From positions 1 through 64,000 of the forward strand of contig JAEUBA010000028.1 of the NCBI GenBank assembly GCA_018257865.1: a DNA stretch of 64,000 nucleotides, given 5' to 3'. Both the position numbers and the translations under genes were made by a program. Source of the stretch: Stereocaulon alpinum. Lineage: Eukaryota; Ascomycota; Lecanoromycetes; Lecanorales; Stereocaulaceae. The notes under the pieces are model-generated. The model was not told the DNA's origin and searched no databases. It saw nothing but the letters and a program-made list of their open reading frames with translations. Below, in pieces: positions 24,606 to 34,115 of this stretch. How positions within the stretch are numbered: the first letter of the stretch is position 1; every line of letters begins with the position of its first letter.

Positions 24606-25157
24606 ATGCACCGCTTCCTCGCTTTTCTATCATTTCTCCTCCTAACCTCCCTGATCACAACATCGCTCACCAGCCCCGCTGGTGCGGGCTCACAAAGGCC
24701 CACCCGAACGCTCACGTCAAGTACATCAGCAAGCCTTATCAACAGTCCCACCAATTCTGCGGTTCTAATACCAGCCTCCTATCCGATATCTGGCCTCGTC
24801 CCACTGTGCAACTTTTACGAGGGCGTAGCGCAGACAGACGCAAACAGCCTCCAAACGAACCTCGCCTCCGGCCTACCTGACGGCTTTGCAAGTTCCTGCT
24901 GCACCACGGCTGCGAATCAATGCTCGTTATTAGGTGTCAATGGAACGGCTGCGCTTCAGCTCTGTTCGACTGGCGGGTCGCAATGTGCAGAGTGCTCGGA
25001 TTTGGCTGTTGCGATGAAAGCTCTGATCTCGAGTTGTTCCTCTACCTTGCTCACTCGCACTGTGCGAACTGGTGGGCAGGTGGCGATCCCGTGGATGGTC
25101 AATACGACGTTACAGTTGAATCCAGCGCAACAAGGCTCCTTGAGTAGATCTCGGTAG
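24606..25157 (+). CDS. Small secreted cysteine-rich protein
   Basis: A single open frame of 183 codons starts at ATG 24606 and is preceded by CACC. The N-terminus (MHRFLAFLSFLLLTSLITTS) is a strong signal peptide. The mature part is Ser/Thr-rich and then has eight cysteines: VPLCNF, SSCCTT, NQCSLL, LQLCST, SQCAEC and ISSCSS. Size, signal and cysteine content are those of apoplastic effectors or small wall proteins, but no family is recognised. The last residues (SLSRSR) are unusual, so a 3' intron skipped in this model is possible. It lies between the GH128-type gene and the duplicated-domain gene, both on the same strand. Confidence 0.65.
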   Translation: MHRFLAFLSFLLLTSLITTSLTSPAGAGSQRPTRTLTSSTSASLINSPTNSAVLIPASYPISGLVPLCNFYEGVAQTDANSLQTNLASGLPDGFASSCCTTAANQCSLLGVNGTAALQLCSTGGSQCAECSDLAVAMKALISSCSSTLLTRTVRTGGQVAIPWMVNTTLQLNPAQQGSLSRSR

Positions 25158-25759
25158 ATCGTATCTGGTAACCTTCAGATCTCGGGGGCAACGGACGGCT
25201 GATGGACGATATGATCCTATGTCTAAGACAAGGCCCAGGGCGGACGTACAATAATAGAATAGTCTGGAGTCTTCGGCCTTTCGATATGCACCGCTCAGTG
25301 AGAACAATATGGTCTCAGGTCGCGTTAGTCATTTCACCTATCGCATACAAGATCAACTACTAATCCTCGAATCATTTAAGAATTTGGCAACCATCGTACG
25401 CGGGAATGTGAAAGACAATGGAAAATTTCGGAGAATCATAGCAGAATATTGGAGAACAATTAATATGTTCCTTTGGAAACCAAGCATGTCTAGTTGCGCA
25501 TTGCCTATTGGAGCCGCCTTGACATTATGGTACTCCCGCAAGCGTGGAGGGACGGAAAGTTAGGAGACGGGACTGTATTGGCGTACCGATGATCGAGTGT
25601 CGCGAATTACGCAGTTGTGTAAAGTGGAGACTCCCACGCGGCCGTTCCTTCGTACCTCATGTATATCTTGACTCAAGCCATTGCAAAGAACTAGGATGCC
25701 CATGTCGATGAGATTTGCTTTAGCCTAGAAGTCCCGATCGGACTAACCTGCAGCACTCC
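25158..25759. other. Intergenic region
   Basis: The 84-codon frame at 25309-25563 has no recognisable domain and no signal peptide. The remainder is the likely promoter of the gene at 25760. Confidence 0.35.
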
Positions 25760-26915
25760 ATGTTCGTACAGTGCTTGACATCTTTATGGGTAACTTGCCT
25801 TTCGAGATACGCTTTCTCAGCACCTGCAACGCTGTCCGGTGCTACCCTTACATCCTTAACACCAGAATTGTCGGCTCTCAACGTCTCGAAACCATCTCGA
25901 CCATGGCTGTAAGTTGGGATTCTCTGGAGTCAAGCAAAAGTTCTGCTGATCCACTCCGTATAGCAATGACATGTTCCCCATCCCTAACAGCCATGTCACC
26001 CTCGTGGTTGAATTTGGCAGACCATTGAATCATGCACGAGTGGCTGCTCTCTTGTTGGTGGCCAATGCCAATGTTGATGAAATGATCAAGAAGGAAAGTA
26101 TTTTCGCTTACCCCGATAAAATGCCAGTTTCCTATGGTTCTGCGGAAGGGACAGAACTTCAGATCTATAACTCTGGTGAGGTAGAGGGAGGGATGACCTG
26201 GGGTGCCCTGGGGAACGTCGTACGTGGATTGTGGCTCTATCTAGTCGAAGGCGAACGGTATGAATCATGCCACTTCGATATCTTTGTGGCTACTACCCCA
26301 TCCATCTATACCCATATCGGGTGGGGTAATCTAGTCGAGCCATACGCGCCTCCCAGCAAGCTGGTGATACCGCATGAGCCAGGAAATGTAACCCAACGAA
26401 AATCCCGTCACATGTCCAGAACATCATCCACGTTTCTATCAACCAGAGTTGTCGGCTCAGGCATCTCCGACTCAGCTTCAAGACATTTGAGCCTTCTGCA
26501 CGCGAATTCGCTTAATCTCACTTTTGCACCGTTTCGCTTTCGAGTTCCCAACACTGAGATGACTTTATCGGTGAACGTGCGAAGTGATGCAATTAAATTT
26601 GAAGATGTTGAGTATCTGTTGGTCAAAGCAAATACGGAAATACAACTCGAAATCGTGATTCATGGCGCAAACATTTCGATGCCCGATGACTCCTTCAGAT
26701 GCGATCTAGGAAGTAAAGGAATCTTTCTTGAAATGACTTGCTGGAAACGTCCTCCGCACGGCATGACATGGCGCCAATTGGCAGAGGCTGTCGAAGGACT
26801 TGCACTGTTCTATATCGCATCCCAAAGTGAGGGGTGCAGTTTCGATATACTCTATGGCTCCAATGATGTGATTACCGGGATCGGGCAGATCGCAATGCAT
26901 GAAGAGCTCTCCTGA
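25760..26915 (+). CDS. Unrecognised protein with a duplicated domain
   Basis: Exons 25760-25908 and 25964-26915 (55-bp intron with GTAAGT donor, TGCTGAT branch, TAG acceptor) give 366 residues. The N-terminus (MFVQCLTSLWVTCLSRYAFS) is a weak candidate signal peptide. Two copies of a domain of about 120 residues follow, near residues 51-175 and 235-363. Matching landmarks are FPIPNSHVTLVVEF and FRVPNTEMTLSVNV at the start, ALLLVANANVDE and YLLVKANTEI next, then GGMTWGALGNVVRGLWLYL and HGMTWRQLAEAVEGLALFY, and SCHFDIF and GCSFDIL at the end. A Ser/Thr-rich linker joins them. I do not recognise the family. The internal duplication, spliced structure and coding look argue that it is a real gene. 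Confidence 0.65.
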
Positions 26916-27503
26916 CGATGGTCTACGATAAATAGCACTCTCGGCTTACAAGGGAACATGCGAACCTCGAGCTATTCATGAATTCCAGGATCTGTCATAT
27001 GCATAGGTAGATGTCTCCATTGTATATGCAACACCCTTTTGCCAGTGTAATTGTCTGGACCTTGCCCAGATACATCAAGAATGCAAGATGCTATGAGGAT
27101 ATTGCAAGGTAGAAGGAGCAAAACCCGCGCTTAGCTTTGGACATTCCAGAAAGCCTGAGCTGGAGATAGACCGTGAAGAAGTGATGGATTCAGGGGCTTT
27201 GTAGGCCAGAATGCATAGATACATAGTCCCGCTTCTCACAAGATAAGAGTTAAATGAGAGTGATTAAACGAACGCAGTTTCTCTGGTTGTTGATAAAGAA
27301 TGGAAGCATCGAGCAAGTTCGCCTCGCGTTGAAGTCAACAAGCCCAACAGAGTCTTGGCGACGATTTGTAAGCGAAGACAGTCACGCTAGCAGCAGCTCT
27401 CTGGAATTCAGAGCTCTAAATTATTCACCTATAACGACACTCAAAAATCCTCTCTACAACAGATCCCGATTCCATCCCCTACAAACCCACCACATACCCC
27501 AAG
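26916..27503. other. Intergenic region upstream of U2AF35
   Basis: An open frame from 27254 reaches into the U2AF small-subunit leader but is in the wrong context; the true start is at 27504. No gene supported. Confidence 0.4.
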
Positions 27504-28258
27504 ATGGCCAAGTAAAGCCCCTCCTTCCCCCTTCTCCCCTTCCAAAACAGTGTACTAACACCCTTCCCTCAACAGCTACCTCGCCTCCATCTTTGGCACC
27601 GAACAAGACAAAGTAAACTGCAGTTTCTACTACAAAATCGGCGCCTGCCGACACGGCGACCGCTGTTCTCGCAAACACGTCAAGCCCTCCTACTCCCAAA
27701 CCATCCTCCTCCCAAACCTCTACCAAAACCCCGCCTACGATCCCAAAAACAAAATGAATGCAAGTCAACTGCAGAATCACTTCGATGCGTTTTATGAGGA
27801 CTTTTGGTGCGAGATGTGCAAGTATGGCGAGCCGGAGGAGGTCGTGGTTTGTGATAACAATAATGATCGTATGTCTCGGTTTCCCACTGTTTAATCGCAG
27901 GAGCCTTGCTAACGGCTCGGTTCACGCAGATCTTATCGGTAACGTCTATGCGCGTTTCAAGTACGAAGACTCGGCACAAAAAGCCTGCGATGCACTTAAC
28001 TCGCGCTGGTACGCCGCGCGGCCCATTTACTGTGAACTCAGTCCTGTCACCGATTTCCGAGAAGCGTGTTGTAGGTTAAATAGTGGGGAAGGGTGTGTGA
28101 GGGGTGGGTTCTGTAACTTTATACATAGGAAGGAGCCAAGCCCAGAGCTGGAACGGGAGTTGGAGTTGGGGACTAAGAAATGGCTTAGGGAGAGGGGTCG
28201 TGATGAGAGGAGTCTGTCGAGGAGTCCGAGTCCTGAGCCTACAAGGAAGAGGTATTGA
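27504..28258 (+). CDS. U2AF small subunit (U2AF35/U2AF23)
   Basis: Exons 27504-27511, 27576-27868 and 27930-28258 give 209 residues, the usual fungal length. Exon 1 codes for only ATG GCC AA. Intron 1 has a perfect TACTAAC branch site at 27553-27559 and a pyrimidine tract. The first zinc finger is C18, C27, C33, H37 (CSFYYKIGACRHGDRCSRKH). A U2AF-homology-motif RRM follows (IGNVYARFKYEDSAQKACDAL, WYAARPIYCELSPVTDF). The second CCCH finger is REACC...GFCNFIH. The C-terminus is a short Arg/Ser/Glu tail. The protein reads the AG at 3' splice sites with U2AF65 in the nucleus. The 5' half is C-rich and the 3' half G-rich. Confidence 0.95.
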
Positions 28259-28639
28259 TGGGTTATAAGGGACGATGATCTGAAATAGCATTTGCGGGAC
28301 AACATAAAACCTGGACAGATTCGCAAGTCTGGGATGTTTTCAGATGATATACCGTCTGATAAGACGGCCTGAAAGGGTATTCGGGGAAAAAGCGAGGCGT
28401 CAAAGCATGCGGCATATTATGAAACTCAAAGGTGTTTTCTGTACTATAGACCCGAATATCAAAACTAAACTCCAATCCTGTTTGCAGCACTTGCATTTCT
28501 TCCTGTTGATCCGCGCTATGGTCCCATATACCTGTACCCCACGCTTGAAGCAGCGGCAAACGCTATTCGTAATGCACGTGTATGTTCATCCAGGCAGCCA
28601 GTGCCTTGCAGACCTCCATCGTTCATTCACATCATGTCA
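28259..28639. other. Convergent intergenic region
   Basis: This is the shared 3' flank of U2AF (plus) and the small membrane protein (minus). Minus frames here are shadows without recognisable features. Confidence 0.4.
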
Positions 28640-28998
28640 TCAATCATTACCATTCTTGAACCAATTGTGTGACCCGAGCCAAGCAAATACCGCGATCATG
28701 ATGGCGATAATAATGAAGAAAGATATCGAGATGATCCAGATGATGGTTTTGTTTCGTTGGCGTTGTTCTTCTATGTACGAGTCTCTATCTTTTGTGTCAG
28801 CATCTGTTTGCTCATCTTTCAACCACTTACCCGCGGGAAGAGTACTCACGAGTGTTCGAGTGATGGCCTGCGGGCTCGAGCCTCTGAGACAGAAGAAGAA
28901 GGGTAGATTGATAGGGAGTCGGAGCGTGGGGTGATGGCTGGCCAGAAAGTCTTTGGGTCGAAGTTCTTGAGATGGATGGAGCGGTCCTGTGCAGGCAT
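28640..28998 (-). CDS. Small single-pass membrane protein, unrecognised
   Basis: Exons 28998-28850 and 28784-28640 (65-bp intron with GTGAGT donor, GCTGAC branch, TAG acceptor) give 97 residues. The N-terminal half begins MPAQDRSIHLKNFDPKTFWP and is Ser/Arg-rich, probably cytosolic. After DSYIEEQRQRNK comes one very hydrophobic segment (TIIWIISISFFIIIAIMIAV) and a short tail ending FKNGND. This is a tail-anchored-like layout. The function is unknown. The splice model is inferred: it links the two coding-like halves, which lie in different frames. Confidence 0.55.
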
Positions 28999-30386
28999 AT
29001 TTGCTGTTGCCCAGTAGGACCCCAGAGGCTTGTTCGTGAATCTGTTTCGCACTCGAAGGGTTGTTCGATTTTAAGGCCGAGCCGTGCGGCCAAGTCCTCA
29101 CCGTTGGTAGGCCCTTTCTGAAATGCTGGAGGGTGGTTGTGGATTACTGTGGAAGCGGGTACAGGTACTCTTGGCCCCAAGAGGCTTTGCTTAGACGAAT
29201 GAATGTGGAGACGGAAAGTACGGCAGCTGGGCGAAAGTAAAAGGAGAAGATAAGGTGGGGACAAGTAGCAATAGAACTATCGATAGCAGACGAAAAGACG
29301 GGATGTGAACACTGATGAATATAGTGCACGGCAGTCAGATGCTTGATAACCTCAAGCGTGAAACATGGCGCCGTGACGAAGCTATCAAGGGAATAGCTTG
29401 AAGTAGGTACACAGATCGCGCCGGTGGCATCCTCAGCTGAGCAAAAACTGCAATGAATAAGAGCTCAAATGGATGCCATGTAATCAGCTTATGAAACCAC
29501 AAACTATTAAGGTAGATGTTGTTAGAGTAGTAGCGGCCAAAACCGATTGGGGTTGTCTCAAACCTTGCTACTATTCGGGCCAATCATGTATATAGCGCGT
29601 GATCGCTTGCGTGGGGTGAGAGCAAGATTCGCCTGGTCGTCTCCTGGATACCGGTAGTCGCGGCGAGCACTCGAGATACGCTTATGTCAAGCTCAAAGGT
29701 ATCTGAAAGCATGATAACATCTTGAGCGCGGGTTGGAACATAAAATAGGAAAAGGCTGAGGGCGCTTGTCTTCCTGGCGCGTCGGGGAAGGCTCCTTAGC
29801 GATCAGAGCTTTAGCGACATTATGACCACATACTCAAACGTCACTATCTGTCACTATTTCTAGATCTTGAGCTTTGTGTCTCGCCATTCAGAACTTGCAG
29901 GACTGGCTAAAGCGCAATTAAATGGCTCGCTTCCCAGCATCAACCACGTTGTAATTAGCCACCTGTCCATTACTATTCTCATATAGCCTGTTCGATACCC
30001 TTATCGAGAGAGTCTCCTTTTGTACACATACATCGTGCCGCTTGAAGTCTGTGCTTCCGCCGCAAGGACGGCAACGGGCCGCTCTTTCAATGTGAGGCTG
30101 CTTCTGCAGAAGCGATGAAAGCGAGAAGTACTTCATCCACTATTCAGGGCTAACGCCGCAAGCTGGAGTTCCGACTCACCGGCCCTGTGGTGATTTACCG
30201 TTTCCTACTTTCCCTTCGATGTCCGCAACTGTTCTTTTGATCAGCCTATCATTTGCGATTATTGCAGCTCGTAACATACCCCTGGTACGCTGTTCTTCTT
30301 TCAAGGCGGTCTATGCTTGTCGTCTCTCGTCCATCGCATTACAACCAAGTGCATAGCTAGGCTGACTGTCGAGGTGATGCACAATG
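28999..30386. other. Long intergenic region
   Basis: About 1.4 kb between two minus-strand genes. Frames such as 29335-29583 and 29918-30136 on the minus strand show no family features. The right part is the 3' flank of the deacetylase gene; the left part is the promoter of the small membrane protein. Confidence 0.4.
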
Positions 30387-31836
30387 TTACCCCTTTCTCT
30401 CTTTCTTCCTTCTGGACTGCTCTCTCTCTTCCCGCTCCATTCTTTCATCAAACATTTCTCTCTCCAATTCGTCCCGCAGACCTAGCAAGTCAGGCGGTAT
30501 ATGCTGCATTTGTACACTTGGACTGCCTTGAAGATACCGCAATTGCTCCATGATACCCATCACAACGCTCTCCAGATACACACGGCTATTCTTATTCTCA
30601 TATCGGTTCAGCGAATCGAGCTTTGGAAAGAGCGTTTTCTCATTGCCGAAATGTTCTAGATATGGGGTATGAGCTGGTAGGTTGGGATGGACTTCGGCGC
30701 CGATGCAAAGACTCGTCTCATAGGCCCATGCTTTGGCTACATTGCGTGCTGTATAGCCTCCCCCTCCAAGTACAAGCATGGGTAAGCTGAACTTCTTTAT
30801 AAATGCTACACATGCGCCATGCGCTTTGATGTTGACATTGAAACAGCCAAGCCGATCACCACCTAGTGAATCAGCGCCACATTGCAGGACGATAACAGTG
30901 GGCTGATACGTCCGCACACAAGGCCTCACTATGTCCTGGAAAAGTTTGATGTATTGATCATCCTCGATACCGTCGTGGAGGGGCACGTTGAGAGAATGAT
31001 GTGCACCAGGACTATCATTCCTGAGAGGTCCAGTATCATCGAGAGCTCCGGTGCCAGGGAAGAACTCAGCTCTATTGTACTTATGGAAAGACAATGTCAT
31101 GACACGATCTGTGGACCAGAATGCTTGTTCTACGCCGTCGCCATGATGAACATCGATATCGATGTAGAGGACGCGAGGGTGGTAAAGTAGTAGTTGAAGT
31201 ATGGCGAGGACGATGTCATTGATATAGCAGAAACCAGATGCTTCGGTCTTCTTGGCATGGTGTAGCCCTCCGGACCAATTGATGGCAATATCGGACTGGA
31301 GATTCGTGAGCTTACGAGCGGCGTCGAGCGAAGCTCCGGCGTAAAGCGAGCAGTAAGTGTAGAGACCGTCGAAGATAGGGCAGTCGTCGCCAGTATTGAA
31401 TAAGTATTGTCCAGATTCTTGATCCCATGTGTTATCCGTTGGCAGAACTCTACACAGATATCAGTATCGATGATCGTTTGCTCTAGCCAACAAATGCCAC
31501 ATACCTTTGCAGAAATTCGATATAATCTTCTCTATGAAATTCCTTCAACTCTTGACTTGTAGCGGCTCTTGGTATATACAGATCCATTGCCTCGTGCATG
31601 CCGTACGCTAGTACTATCTTATTTGTCAAGGTTAATCGCCATGGCTTCATTGGATGCTTCGGCCCAAAGTGCATCTTCTCCATTTCAGGATTTGCATGGT
31701 AAGAGACTGTGCAGCCTTTTGGTCTCTGGATGCCATTTCTCCAAACCTCCCTTCGAATCTTCTCATCAACCGTGAGTGTAGATGTATTGCCTGGCTGAGG
31801 ATGGTTGTAGTCTTGGACTATAGCTTGTTTCGTCAT
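30387..31836 (-). CDS. HOS2: Class I histone deacetylase, HOS2 type
   Basis: Exons 31836-31505 and 31449-30387 (55-bp intron) give 464 residues. The N-terminus has VSYHANPEMEKMHFGPKHPM and LTNKIVLAYGMHEAM. The active-site histidine pair lies in SGGLHHAKKTEASGFCYIND (H174, H175). The zinc site lies in YIDIDVHHGDGVEQAF, with later QCGADSLGGDRLGCF and LGGGGYTARNVA. The short charged tail ending in KKERKG and the EDDQYIKLFQDIVRP segment point to HOS2 (HosA), catalytic subunit of the Set3 complex, more than to RPD3. It removes acetyl groups from nucleosomal histones. It diverges from an ING/PHD gene. Confidence 0.9.
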
Positions 31837-32546
31837 GATGCGGTATATGTCTTTTCTTCCGCAGCTTGTGGGGGTTCAAATGAGCCGCATCTCAATATCA
31901 TGTTCGAATGCAGTGGTGTTATCGTTGACTGACAAGGTACCTAGGGACGAAGACAAAATGCAGCAGGCGCAAGTATCGAGGACTTTAGATCTTCAGGAAC
32001 GGGAAGGGAAGATCTCCGGAAGCGCTCTTACCATATCCGTCAATAGCTCTCAGCCCTACAAGCGAGTCATCCCGCCTCTGTTTTGGCCGCCTCGTGTCAC
32101 CAAGGTACTGTATTATCCATTTTCATCAAAACCTCGGGACAGCAAGAACGATACCAACACGGGTCCGTCGTCGGAGAACACTGATTAGATACTCGAGACT
32201 AAGAGGTCGTAACTCTTACGCTGCGCAGTCACAACAGAGATTTCCTCAGGTCAACGGTTTTCCAGCGACTTTTGATCAAAACCCTAAACCCTAAGGGGCA
32301 GACTGAGCAGGGGATTTGATGTGCTGTACTACACCTGTTCCCCATATTAAATTGAAGAAGTAATAATTGTGTTCCAAAGTCACTGTGGCATCGCTTTCTG
32401 CTGTTAAGTCACAAATACTTGTATGCTTTGTAATCAGCGTTATTGGGTCGACAAAGTTCGACAAGGAAAGGTTCCGTTCTTGAAGCCAGCGCAAGACATC
32501 TTGAAGTCTCCAGGGAAGATTTGGAAGAAGCATAATCTCTGAGAGG
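31837..32546. promoter_or_regulatory. Divergent HOS2/ING intergenic region with teloboxes
   Basis: This 710-bp region separates the start codons. At 32278-32298 it holds AAAACCCTAAACCCTAAGG, two tandem CCCTAA units. The 117-codon plus frame at 31835-32188 lacks family features and I do not call it a gene. Confidence 0.4.
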
Positions 32547-33840
32547 ATGGCTATGGCCGAAGATGCTGCATCTGTGCTAGAGCAATTTGTTCAAGATGGT
32601 AATTCCACTTCGAACCTGCACTAGTCCGCTTACTGATAAACCCATATAGTTGCGAATCTGCCAGCCGAGATAGCTCATCTGTTAGAAGAGATTCACGCCA
32701 AAGATCGAGTTGTCCAGGAATGCCGAAATACCATCGCAACCCGCGATAACAGCATCCAAAAATTCGTCAAGCTTAACGGAGCAGGCCAGCCAAACCCTAA
32801 AGAAGAAGGCTACTGCAAAGTCGTTAAGGACAATTTCGAAAGAGCAAAAGCTCTCCAAGACGAAAAATGTGCCCTAGCCGAAAAGCAAGCTCTGCTGGTA
32901 ACTCCAATCCTGCTTACTTCCTATCGAATTTCTCCATTACTAAGACTATGACCAGCTCGACCGCCAAATCAAACGCCTAGACTTCAAAATCCGCGACCTC
33001 CAGAATGACGGCGCCATAGCCCCCGACCCACAACTTCCCTCTCTGCTCTCGAACACCTCCCTGTCAACCCGCCTCCCCAACTTCTCAACAACAACAACCG
33101 GGTCCACCACCCCTCTTCACCCCCTCTCCGGCAACGCAGGCCCCTCAACAACCATAGCAAACAGCAATCTAACCCGCCTCGTACAACCCTCAGCCCGCCA
33201 ACCTTCCCCCCTCAACACAGCCGGCCTCCCCCCAGCAGCCGCAGCAGCAGCCATGAGTGCCATACGCGGCACCAACCGCTCCCCATCCACCGACCCCTCA
33301 AAGCGTAGACGACTAAATCACCACCTCTCCATCCCCGCCCAATCTTCCTCGCTGCGCCAGTCCTCCCTCGGCCCCGGCACCCCCAAAGAAAATGCCCTAG
33401 CCGCCTCGCGCGGCTCCTCAGCTGGCCCCACACGCCCCGTAGGAAACAAAGGAAAACCGTCCACCCGCGCCGCGCCCCCTCACCAACGAATAGGCCACCT
33501 CAACCCCGCCTCCACAAACAAAAAGTCCACCACATCCTCCTCCCGCCGTCGCGGCGGCAACAAGAAATCCGGCACGCCCGTCTCCACAGGCGAGGAATCA
33601 GGAGGCGGGGATGAAAACGATGAAGATGTTGAGATGGAGGATGCAGATGAAGAAGGGGATGGAGATGGAGACGATAGGAAATATTGTCTTTGTAATAGTG
33701 TTAGTTATGGGAATATGGTTGCGTGTGATAATGATGATTGTCCGCATGAGTGGTTTCATTGGAATTGTGTGGGGGTTAGTAAGGAGCCGGTGGGGAAGTG
33801 GTATTGTCCTACTTGTAAGAAGAATGGGATTGGGAGATGA
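32547..33840 (+). CDS. ING family PHD-finger protein (Yng2-like)
   Basis: Exons 32547-32598, 32650-32897 and 32956-33840 give 394 residues. The ING domain (residues about 8-115) reads FVQDVANLPAEIAHLLEE, NSIQKFVKLNGAGQPNPKEE and LLDRQIKRLDFKIRDLQNDG. A long Ser/Thr/Pro-rich, Lys/Arg-rich middle with a nuclear-localisation-like KRRR and an acidic run (GDENDEDVEMEDADEE) precedes the PHD finger (CLCNSVSYGNMVACDNDDC, HEWFHWNCVGV, WYCPTC). That PHD layout binds H3K4me3 in the family. The ING block is closest in my judgement to Yng2 of the NuA4 acetyltransferase complex; Pho23 or Yng1 cannot be excluded. Codon composition flips from C-rich to G/T-rich within exon 3. Confidence 0.85.
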
Positions 33841-34115
33841 TAGTGAGGGAGGGGATGTTGGCTACGTAATTGACCGTTTAGGGGGAATGAGCATGGAGCA
33901 CCTACCTTACCATTTCATTATGAATGAAAAGAGCTTTCAAGAATGCCCTTTCGCCTAGATATGCTGAGCCTGTTCACAAAGATCAGAACATCTTGAAGAA
34001 CAAGCTCCAAGGTCCATTCAGATCGCCTGTTATGTCTATGGCATGCAGGAGAGAAGAGAATCCATAAATCATTGCACCATCGCATCATCTTCAATCTCTA
34101 TGTCGAACTGATCCC

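Noticed and set aside
21998..26915. Biosynthetic gene cluster or toxin locus
   Set aside because: No backbone enzyme (PKS, NRPS, terpene synthase) or toxin family is present in the window.
31835..32188. 117-codon plus frame between HOS2 and the ING gene
   Set aside because: It overlaps the HOS2 promoter, has no family features, and no splice partner was found.
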